DNA of 21,364 bases from the NCBI GenBank assembly GCA_046727955.1, contig JBKPDO010000079.1, positions 1 to 21,364 on the forward strand, written 5' to 3'. The stretch's first letter is position 1, and the number at the start of each line of letters is the position of its first letter. Positions 15,145 to 21,364 of this stretch are shown in pieces. The notes below the pieces were generated by a model, which was not told the DNA's origin, searched no databases, and saw only the letters and a list, made by a program, of their open reading frames with translations. The stretch comes from DASVXQ01 sp046727955. GTDB taxonomy: Bacteria > Actinomycetota > CALGFH01. Both the position numbers and the translations under genes were made by a program.

Positions 15145-17454
15145 ATGACGTTGAGCGCCTCCCAGCGGTTCGACAGTCCGCTCGACAGCCCGCTCGGCAA
15201 GCCGGTCCCGAGGACCGAGGACCGCCGCCTCGTGACCGGCCAGGGCCGCTACGTCGCCGACCTGCCCCTCGAGGGCGCGGCCCAGGTGGTCTTCATCAGC
15301 TCCCCCATCGCCCACGCACGGGTCCTCGGCATCGACACCGCCCAGGCGGCGGCCGCACCCGGGGTGCTCGCGGTGGTCACGGCCGCCGACCTCGGCCTCG
15401 AGCCACTGCCGCCGCAGCTGCCCATGCACGACCAGCGCATGCTGCGGCCCTGGCTGGCCGACCGCACCGTCCGCCACGTCGGTGAGCCGCTGGTCGCCGT
15501 GGTGGCCGCCGAGCAGGCCCAGGCGGTCGACGCCGCCGAGCTGGTCGAGATCGACTACGACCCGCTCGAGGTGGTCGTCGACCCGCGTGCCGCCGCCCGC
15601 GACCAGGTGCTGCTGTTCCCCGAGGCCGGCACCAACACCTGCATGGAACTGCCCAGCCCCCCTGCCCCCGACCTCTTCGGCGACTGCGAGGTCGTCGTCC
15701 AGCTCTCCATGACCCATCAGCGCATGGCCGCCTGCCCGATCGAGCCGCGCTGCGCGGCGGCCGACTGGGGCGAGGACGGCCGCCTCACCTTCTGGGCCTC
15801 GACCCAGGCGCCCCACCGCCTGCGCCAGCAACTGGCCACCACGCTGCGGCTGGAACCGGGCCGGGTGCGCGTGGTCGTCGGCGAGGTCGGCGGCGCCTTT
15901 GGCGCCAAGGGCAGCCCCTACCGGGAGGAGGTGCTGGTCGGCTGGCTGGCGCGGCACCTCGGTCGCCCCCTGAAGTGGGTCGAGGCCCGCTCGGACAGCA
16001 TGGTCGGCATGTACCACGGCCGCGCGCTGGCGCAGGACGTCGAGCTGGGCGGGCGGCGCGACGGCACCCTGCTCGCCTACCGCGTGCGGGTGATCCAGGA
16101 CGCTGGCGCCTACCCGCAATTCGCCGGCCCGCTCGTGCTGCGCGCGAAGGGCCTGGCCTCTGGGGTCTACGCGATCCCGCGGATCGAGGCGGGCGGCCGG
16201 GCGGTGCTCACCAACACCACCCCGGTCGGCCCCATCCGCGGCGCCGGAAGGCCCGAGGCCAACATCGTGATCGAGCGCGCCATCGACCGGTTCGCGGCCG
16301 AGATCGGCATGGACCCCGCCGAGGTGCGCCGCCGCAACCTGGTGCCCGCCGGCGCGTTTCCCTACACCACGGCGACGGGCACCATCTACGACTCCGGCGA
16401 CTACCAGGCCCTGCTGGACAGCGTCCTGGAGGCCGGCGACCACGCTGGGCTGCGCGCCGAGCAGGCGCGCCGCCGCGCCGCGGGCGACTCGCAGCTGCTC
16501 GGGGTCGGCCTCGGCATGTTCGTCGAGGTCGCCGACCCGCTCGCCAGCGGCGAGTACGGCGCTCTCGAAATCGGCGCCGACGGCCGGGCGGTCGTGCGGA
16601 CCGGCTCCAGCGCCCACGGCCAGGGCCATCACACCGTCTGGGCGCAGATCGTGGCCGACCGGCTGGGCATCCCCATAGAGCGGGTCGAGGTCCGCTCCGG
16701 CGACACCGACCAGGTCCCGGCCGGCATCGGCACCTTCGGCTCCCGCTCGGCCCAGGCCGGCGGCGGCGCGGTCCAGCGCGTGGCGGTCGAGGTGCTGGAG
16801 CAGGCCGGGCGGCTCGCGGCCGAGCTGCTGGAGGCGGACCCGGCGGACGTCACGCTCGACCGCGCCGCCGGCCGCCTGCACCTGGCCGGCAGCCAGGAGC
16901 GCGGCTACACCTGGGCCGAGCTGGCCAAGGAGGCGGCCAGCCGCGAGCTCGCGCTGCGCGCCGAGGTCTTCCCCGGCGACCAGCGGGCGCCCGCCAGCGC
17001 CTGGCCGAGCGGGGCGGTGCTCGCGGCGGTCGAGGTGGACTCCGAGACCGGGGTGGTACGGGTCCGCTCCCTGGTGACCTGCGACGACTCCGGCCGGGTG
17101 CTCAACCCGCTGATCGTCGCCGGGCAGGTGCACGGCGGCCTGGCCTGGGGAGTGGCCCACGCGCTGCTGGAGGAGTTCGTCTACGACGAGGACGGCAACC
17201 CCAGGACCGCCAATTTCGGCGACTACGGCGTGATCACCGCCGACGCGCTGCCGCGCTACCAGCTGCACGAGGTGGTCTCGCCGGCGCCGGGCAACGAGCT
17301 CGGGGTCAAGGGCGTCGGCGAGGCGGGCACTGTCGGCACGCCGGCGGCGATCCTGAACGCTGTGGTCGACGCGCTCGCCCATCTGGGCGTGCGGCACGTC
17401 GACCCGCCGGCCACGCCGGAGAAGGTCCTGCGGGCCATCATGGAGGCCAGATGA
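15145..17454 (+). CDS. Molybdenum hydroxylase large (molybdopterin-binding) subunit, xanthine dehydrogenase family
   Basis: This encodes 769 residues, the catalytic subunit of a three-part enzyme that hydroxylates a purine, aldehyde, heteroaromatic or CO-like substrate at a Mo-cofactor. Evidence: the N-terminal KPVPRTEDRRLVTGQGRYVADL and HVGEPLVAVVAAE of the a/b hammerhead domain, GGAFGAKG (249-256) in the cofactor domain, GPIRGAGRPEAN (362-373), GQGHHTVWAQ, and GVKGVGEAGTVGTP with the expected catalytic Glu 726. The active-site loop is RGAGR, not the CSFR of form I CO dehydrogenase, so CO as substrate is unlikely. The usual Ala-Tyr before RGAGR is Pro-Ile here. ACGGAG precedes ATG 15145. The N-terminus has a duplicated DSPL. 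The stop overlaps the next start (ATGA). Confidence 0.93.
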   Translation: MTLSASQRFDSPLDSPLGKPVPRTEDRRLVTGQGRYVADLPLEGAAQVVFISSPIAHARVLGIDTAQAAAAPGVLAVVTAADLGLEPLPPQLPMHDQRMLRPWLADRTVRHVGEPLVAVVAAEQAQAVDAAELVEIDYDPLEVVVDPRAAARDQVLLFPEAGTNTCMELPSPPAPDLFGDCEVVVQLSMTHQRMAACPIEPRCAAADWGEDGRLTFWASTQAPHRLRQQLATTLRLEPGRVRVVVGEVGGAFGAKGSPYREEVLVGWLARHLGRPLKWVEARSDSMVGMYHGRALAQDVELGGRRDGTLLAYRVRVIQDAGAYPQFAGPLVLRAKGLASGVYAIPRIEAGGRAVLTNTTPVGPIRGAGRPEANIVIERAIDRFAAEIGMDPAEVRRRNLVPAGAFPYTTATGTIYDSGDYQALLDSVLEAGDHAGLRAEQARRRAAGDSQLLGVGLGMFVEVADPLASGEYGALEIGADGRAVVRTGSSAHGQGHHTVWAQIVADRLGIPIERVEVRSGDTDQVPAGIGTFGSRSAQAGGGAVQRVAVEVLEQAGRLAAELLEADPADVTLDRAAGRLHLAGSQERGYTWAELAKEAASRELALRAEVFPGDQRAPASAWPSGAVLAAVEVDSETGVVRVRSLVTCDDSGRVLNPLIVAGQVHGGLAWGVAHALLEEFVYDEDGNPRTANFGDYGVITADALPRYQLHEVVSPAPGNELGVKGVGEAGTVGTPAAILNAVVDALAHLGVRHVDPPATPEKVLRAIMEAR

Positions 17455-18005
17455 ACCATTACGTCAGCGCGTCGCTCGAGGTGAACGGCGCGCCGGCGCG
17501 GCGCACGGTCGAGGCCCGCACGCTGCTGGTGCAGCTGCTGCGCGACCACCTGGGCCTGACCGGGACCAAGGTCGGCTGCGACACCTCCACCTGCGGCGCC
17601 TGCACGGTGCTGCTCGACGGCCAGTCGGTCAAGTCCTGCACCCTGCTGGCCGCTCAGGCCGACGGCCGCCGCCTGACCACCATCGAGGGCATGGCCGAGC
17701 GCGACGGCGGGCGCCTCCACGCGCTGCAGCGGGCCTTCCACGAGCACCACGCGCTGCAGTGCGGCTATTGCACGCCGGGGATGATCATGGCGGCCGCCTC
17801 ATTGCTGGAGGAGCTGCCCCGGCCCGCCGGCGATCAGGACGTGCGCGACGGGCTCGAGGGCAACCTGTGTCGCTGCACCGGATACCAGCACATCGTCGAC
17901 GCGGTCCTGGCGGTGGCGGCCCAAGGGGCGGCCGGAGCGCCGACCAACGGCCCGGAGGGCACCGCGGAGAGCACCGCGGAGAGCACCGCGGAGGGCGCCA
18001 GGTGA
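17451..18005 (+). CDS. Molybdenum hydroxylase small subunit with two 2Fe-2S clusters
   Basis: This encodes 184 residues. It passes electrons from the Mo centre to FAD. The plant-type cluster is held by GCDTSTCGACTVLLDG plus a later Cys (43, 48, 51, 63), and the second cluster by CGYCTPG (104, 107) and CRCTGY (140, 142); all eight cysteines are present. ATG at 17451 overlaps the large-subunit stop by four bases. The C-terminus beyond residue 155 is a poorly conserved tail ending in three TAES/TAEG units, encoded by three 12-base tandem copies (17961-17996). These look like recent slippage and are probably tolerated because the tail is disordered. Confidence 0.94.
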   Translation: MNHYVSASLEVNGAPARRTVEARTLLVQLLRDHLGLTGTKVGCDTSTCGACTVLLDGQSVKSCTLLAAQADGRRLTTIEGMAERDGGRLHALQRAFHEHHALQCGYCTPGMIMAAASLLEELPRPAGDQDVRDGLEGNLCRCTGYQHIVDAVLAVAAQGAAGAPTNGPEGTAESTAESTAEGAR

Positions 18006-18009
18006 TCCC

Positions 18010-18852
18010 GTGATCCCCGCCAGCTTCGCCTACGCCCGCCCCGGCTCGGTCGAGGAGGCAGTGGAGCTGCTGGCCAGCCATGACGGCGACGCCAAGCTGC
18101 TGGCCGGCGGGCAGTCGCTGATCCCGCTGCTCAAGCTGCGGCTGTCGGCGCCCGCGCTGCTGGTCGACATCGGCCGGCTCGAGCCGCTGGCCGGTGTGCG
18201 GGACCAGGGCGACCACCTGGCGATCGGGTCGCTCACGCGCCACCACGACCTGCACCGCGACCCACTGGTACGCGAGCACGCGCCGCTGCTGGCGCACGCG
18301 GCCGGCCAGGTCGGCGACCCCCAGGTGCGCCACCTCGGCACGCTCGGCGGCTCACTGGCCCACGCCGACCCGGCCGGGGACCTTCCCGCGGTTGCATTGG
18401 CCTACGAGGCCACGGTCGCCACCCGCGGCCCGGACGGCGAGCGCGTCGTCTCGGTGACCGAGCTGTTCACCGGGTTCCTGGAGAGCGCGCTGGCGCCGGA
18501 CGAGGTGCTGTGCGAGGTGCGCGTGCCCAAGCTCGGGCAAGCGGTGGGCTGGTCGTTCCAGAAATTCGCCCGCCGCGCGATCGACTGGGCCACCGTCGGG
18601 GTCGCCGTTCTGCGCGGGCCTGGCGTGGCGCGGGTCGGCCTGGTGAGCATGGGACCCACCCCCCTGCGCGCCGCCGCGGTAGAGGCGCGCGTGGCGGAGG
18701 GCGCCTCTCCCGCCGAGGCCGCGGAAGTTGCCGCCGACGGCAGCGAGCCGACCAGCGACGCCTGGGCCAGCGCCTGGTACCGCCGGCAACTGGCCCGGGT
18801 GCTGGTCCGCCGCGCCCTCGAGGAGGCCGCCAGCCGGGCCAGCCGGAGCTAG
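18010..18852 (+). CDS. Molybdenum hydroxylase medium (FAD-binding) subunit
   Basis: This encodes 280 residues. It carries the FAD through which electrons leave the enzyme. The two FAD signatures are LLAGGQSLIPLLKLRL (30-45) and TLGGSLAHADPAGDLP (111-126). A FQKFARRAIDWATVGVAV block and the VGLVSMGPTPLRA segment follow, as expected for a CO dehydrogenase flavoprotein C-terminal domain. The GTG start lies 4 bases after the small-subunit stop, with AGGTGA overlapping that stop. The gene order is large, small, medium. No maturation gene (XdhC/CoxF, CoxD, CoxE or CoxG type) is adjacent, so these must lie elsewhere. Confidence 0.94.
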   Translation: MIPASFAYARPGSVEEAVELLASHDGDAKLLAGGQSLIPLLKLRLSAPALLVDIGRLEPLAGVRDQGDHLAIGSLTRHHDLHRDPLVREHAPLLAHAAGQVGDPQVRHLGTLGGSLAHADPAGDLPAVALAYEATVATRGPDGERVVSVTELFTGFLESALAPDEVLCEVRVPKLGQAVGWSFQKFARRAIDWATVGVAVLRGPGVARVGLVSMGPTPLRAAAVEARVAEGASPAEAAEVAADGSEPTSDAWASAWYRRQLARVLVRRALEEAASRASRS

Positions 18853-18975
18853 CGAGCCGGATGGGTATCAGCGATTGTCCGATTTGCGAGTGGCCAGACC
18901 AGCTCATGACCTGCAATTGTCCCCGGATGCAGCAACGGCGCAATTGCCCCGATCTGGTTACCCATCCGGCTCTCT
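18851..18975. mobile_element. MITE-like element with 14-17 bp terminal inverted repeats
   Basis: GAGCCGGATGGGTA (18854-18867) and TACCCATCCGGCTC (18959-18972) are perfect inverted complements. Allowing one mismatch, the arms extend to 17 bp (18851-18867 and 18959-18975). The 91-base interior is less GC-rich than the flanks and has two CAATTG palindromes, and no open frame of note. The size and arms fit a non-autonomous miniature element. It also lies where the hydroxylase operon should terminate. No clear target-site duplication is seen. From the element to 19077 I see only a small hairpin (GTCCC-CGCA-GGGAC, 19032-19045). Confidence 0.6.
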
Positions 18976-19077
18976 GAACCGAAAACAGACCGACTTCGCC
19001 TGATATGAGCTAATTTTCACGCCTGCACGGCGTCCCCGCAGGGACATGGAGACTAGCCGGCGCGCTTGGCAGGGACT

Positions 19078-20562
19078 TCAGCGGAGCTCGAGGTAGGCGG
19101 CGAGGCCGTGGCGGCCGCCCTCGCGGCCGAAGCCTGACTCCTTGTAGCCGCCGAAGGGGGAGGCCGGGTCGAAGCGGTTGAAGGTGTTGGCCCACACCAC
19201 CCCGGCGCGCAGCCGCCTGGCCATCTCCAGGATGCGGCTGCCCTTCTCGGTCCAGACCCCGGCCGACAGCCCATAGGGAGTGTTGTTGGCCTTGGAGACC
19301 GCCTCGTCCGGGGTCCGGAAGGTCAGCACCGACAGCACCGGCCCGAAGATCTCCTCCTGGGCGATGCGGAAGGACTGGGCCACGCCGGTGAACACCGTCG
19401 GCCGGAACCAGAAGCCGCGGCTGGGCAGCTCGCAGGGCGGCTGGTACAGGTCGGCGCCCTCATCCTCGCCGGAGGCGACCAGCTCCTGGATCTTCTCGAG
19501 CTGCTGGCGCGAGTTGATCGCGCCAACGTCGGTGTTCTTGTCCAGAGGATCCCCCACCCGCAGCGTCGCCATGCGGCGCTTGAGCTTGTCCACCAGCGCC
19601 TCGGCGATCGACTCCTGCACCAGCAGGCGCGAGCCGGCACAGCAGACGTGCCCCTGGTTGAAGTAGATGCCGTTGACGATGCCCTCGACCGCCTGGTCGA
19701 TCGGCGCGTCGTCGAAGACCACGTTGGCGGCCTTGCCGCCCAGCTCGAGCGTCAGCCGCTTGCCGCTGCCGGCCAGGGTGCGCTGGATCGACTTGCCGAC
19801 CTCGGTCGAGCCGGTGAAGGCGACCTTGTCCACGTCGGCGTGGGACACCAGCGCGGCGCCGGTCTCCCCCGCCCCAGTGACGATGTTGACCACGCCGGGC
19901 GGCAGCTCGGCCTGCTCCAGCACCTCGCCGAGCAGCAGGGCGGTGAGCGGTGTGGTCTCGGCCGGCTTGAGCACGACGGTGTTGCCGGCGGCCAGCGCCG
20001 GCGCGAGCTTCCAGGCCGCCATCAGCAGCGGGAAATTCCAGGGGATGACCTGTGCCGCGATCCCGAGCGGCCGTGGCGTGCGGCCCGGGAAGGCGTACTC
20101 GAGCTTGTCGGCCCAGCCGGCGTGGTAGAAGAAATGCGCCGCGGCCAGCGGCACGTCGACGTCGCGCGACTCCTTGATCGGCTTGCCACCGTCGATGGTC
20201 TCCAGCACCGCGAACTCGCGGGCGCGCTCCTGCAGGATGCGGGCGATCCGGTAGAGGTACTTGGCCCGCTCGGCGCCGGAGGTCTTGGACCAGACCCTGG
20301 TGTACGCGGCGCGCGCGGCGCGCACCGCCAGGTCCACGTCCTCCTCACCGGCCTCGGCGACCTCGGCGAGCACCTCCTCGGTGGCCGGGCTCACCGTCTT
20401 GAAGTGACGCTCCGAACGGGGCTCGACCCACCTGCCGCCGATCAGCAGCGCGTAGTGCTCACGGATCTTGACGTGATCGGTCGCCTCCGGCGCCGGCGCG
20501 TAGCCCAGGTCGAAGCGGGCCGGGGTCGTCGCCTCCGCCCGCGTGCTCATCTCCTCGACCAT
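19078..20562 (-). CDS. Aldehyde dehydrogenase, full length
   Basis: This encodes 494 residues, an NAD(P)-dependent aldehyde dehydrogenase with all key residues: PWNFP (Asn 176), VLKPAETTP (Lys 199), FTGSTEVGKSI (249-259), general base Glu 273 in LELGGK, and nucleophile Cys 307 in NQGHVCCAGSR. The C-terminal EEIFGPVLSVLTF and FGGYKESGFGREGG are typical. It is probably cytoplasmic. The aldehyde substrate cannot be read from sequence. ATG 20562 is preferred, with GAGGGG about 5 bases upstream; ATG 20550 would have its GAGGAG directly adjacent. In such pairs the short, inactive partner normally follows directly, but here that gene lies 6.2 kb away (11994-12878). Upstream, 20563-20812 holds no gene that I can support. 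Confidence 0.95.
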   Translation of the reverse strand: MVEEMSTRAEATTPARFDLGYAPAPEATDHVKIREHYALLIGGRWVEPRSERHFKTVSPATEEVLAEVAEAGEEDVDLAVRAARAAYTRVWSKTSGAERAKYLYRIARILQERAREFAVLETIDGGKPIKESRDVDVPLAAAHFFYHAGWADKLEYAFPGRTPRPLGIAAQVIPWNFPLLMAAWKLAPALAAGNTVVLKPAETTPLTALLLGEVLEQAELPPGVVNIVTGAGETGAALVSHADVDKVAFTGSTEVGKSIQRTLAGSGKRLTLELGGKAANVVFDDAPIDQAVEGIVNGIYFNQGHVCCAGSRLLVQESIAEALVDKLKRRMATLRVGDPLDKNTDVGAINSRQQLEKIQELVASGEDEGADLYQPPCELPSRGFWFRPTVFTGVAQSFRIAQEEIFGPVLSVLTFRTPDEAVSKANNTPYGLSAGVWTEKGSRILEMARRLRAGVVWANTFNRFDPASPFGGYKESGFGREGGRHGLAAYLELR

Positions 20563-20812
20563 CGCCGCCCCTCGATTCCCTCCTCGCCGACCCGCGAAGA
20601 TTCGAGGATACGCCGACAGGGGCGCGCGCCTCCCCGGCGCTTCGCGCCAGCGGGCGACGACCAGGCGGAGGCGGCCGCCCTGGCCGCCGAGCGGAGGGTC
20701 CAGGCGACTACCCTGCGACAGCAGTGCGACCCGCGCGGAAGGCGATCACGCCAGTCGGGGCGATCATGCCGCAGTGCCGGGGACCGGACGCCAGGCCAAC
20801 TACGGTCCTTGA

Positions 20813-20836
20813 CTCGTACCAGGGTGTTGCTCAAAG
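20813..20836 (-). repeat. Dispersed IS-end-like motif, copy D
   Basis: On the minus strand it reads CTTTGAGCAACACCCTGGTA, then CGAGTCAAG as in copy C at 4005. It cuts off the IS1182-type transposase fragment: the TGA stop of that fragment is inside the motif. Copies C and D face each other. Confidence 0.65.
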
Positions 20837-21085
20837 GAGGTTGTCGATCGACCAGTAGCCGGAGTCGGCGAGCGCGGCCTCGGGCCGCTCGTCGATCCCG
20901 GCGGCGGCCAGCGTGGCAGCCGTCGCTTCCAGCATGGGCTCGAGCTGGTGGACGTCGTTGGCCTCGTCGGTGAGTTCGGCGGCCACGACGAGCTGGTGCA
21001 GGGTGGTGACCGCCTGAGCGTTGTAGCCCTGCACGGTGCCGTTGCGGGTGTGCAGGAAGCGGCTGTCAGGATCGGTGACGCTCTA
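20831..21085 (-). pseudogene. IS1182-type transposase fragment
   Basis: The minus strand encodes SVTDPDSRFLHTRNGTVQGY, then NAQAVTTLHQLVVAAEL, DVHQLEPMLEA and ADSGYWSIDNLL. TDPDSR, QGYNAQA, QLEPM and ADSGYWS are hallmarks of IS1182-type DDE transposases. Only about 80 residues of the catalytic region survive. The 5' side meets an in-frame TAG at 21083-21085, and the preceding sequence does not resemble the family in this frame, so a frameshift or rearrangement is likely. The 3' side ends abruptly at copy D of the dispersed motif, where about 100 or more residues are missing. It is a dead remnant. Confidence 0.8.
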
Positions 21086-21364
21086 GCGGTTCGGCGGTGG
21101 GTCGGGGTGCCGCTGCTCCACTGGGTGCGGAGCGTGAGGACCGCTTCGTTCCCAACCAGCCGCCGACAGGCACCACCATCCTGCCGACAGCGATCGCGTC
21201 GCCGGCAGCCGGCGCAGCGTGGCGGTGAGAAATTCCCCGTTGAACGCAAGATAGCCGATACAGGCATCGCCGCCGTTGTGATCCTCTGGGCTGAATCGGG
21301 CCGCTCTTGGCCCGGTAGTCCGTCCCACCCGCACCCGTGCCGCCTTGTCCCGCCGCTTCCAGTG
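21086..21364. other. Window end with no supportable gene
   Basis: Open frames exist on the minus strand but none resembles a known protein. Part may be the scrambled N-terminal region of the transposase remnant; in one minus-strand frame PTHRRTARA leads towards the TDPDSR block with a one-base shift. I can support nothing else here. Confidence 0.4.

Noticed and set aside
14845..17397. An 850-codon open frame on the minus strand opposite the hydroxylase large subunit.
   Set aside because: It is the antisense shadow of a conserved gene in high-GC DNA; it shows no domain and has no start signals.
15145..17454. Aerobic CO dehydrogenase large subunit (coxL).
   Set aside because: The form I CSFR active-site motif is absent and RGAGR is present, and no cox accessory genes are adjacent.
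19032..19045. Terminator hairpin for the aldehyde dehydrogenase gene.
   Set aside because: The stem is only 5 bp with no T-tract, too weak to call.

Overview
This window is GC-rich DNA, most likely from the chromosome of an actinobacterium (Actinomycetota or a close high-GC neighbour). The evidence is the strong G/C bias at third codon positions, frequent GTG starts, one apparently leaderless gene, a dimeric zinc-containing glycyl-tRNA synthetase, DrrA-type ABC export pairs, and a full-length plus short aldehyde dehydrogenase pair of a kind I associate with this group. No species can be named from the sequence alone.

Layout. Positions 1-2343 are a patchwork of debris: the tail of a probable transposase, an intact DUF899 thioredoxin-like gene, a degenerate tRNA-Thr-like relic (minus strand), the last 50 codons of a serine hydrolase, and an N-terminally truncated secreted-protein gene. 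Copies of a 24-nt insertion-sequence-end-like motif lie among them. Positions 2344-3830 hold a Tat-exported DUF7405-like gene broken by one frameshift. From 4.0 to 20.8 kb the genes are dense and mostly intact. On the minus strand there is an operon for an RseB/LolA-like membrane-anchored protein with an ABC exporter. On the plus strand follows a PPK2 polyphosphate kinase. Back on the minus strand are glyS with a class IV aminotransferase, then a membrane-anchored non-specific nuclease with a SUKH (SMI1/KNR4) protein, a short catalytically dead aldehyde dehydrogenase, and a second ABC exporter. A plus-strand molybdenum hydroxylase operon (large, 2Fe-2S and FAD subunits) and a minus-strand full-length aldehyde dehydrogenase close the block. 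Positions 20813-21364 are again mobile-element debris, including an IS1182-type transposase fragment.

How the genes may work together. The molybdenum hydroxylase and the two aldehyde dehydrogenases suggest oxidation of aldehydes, heterocycles or related small molecules. The two aldehyde dehydrogenase genes would normally be expected side by side, but here 6.2 kb carrying the hydroxylase operon and an ABC exporter separates them. The nuclease and SUKH genes form a compact exported-toxin/immunity-like pair, which is the best candidate for an undescribed system here.

Non-coding structure is unusually rich: five copies of the 24-nt motif, two of which face each other across 16.8 kb; a 119-125 bp MITE-like element; long inverted repeats ahead of ppk2 and glyS; and short tandem repeats clustered at gene boundaries.
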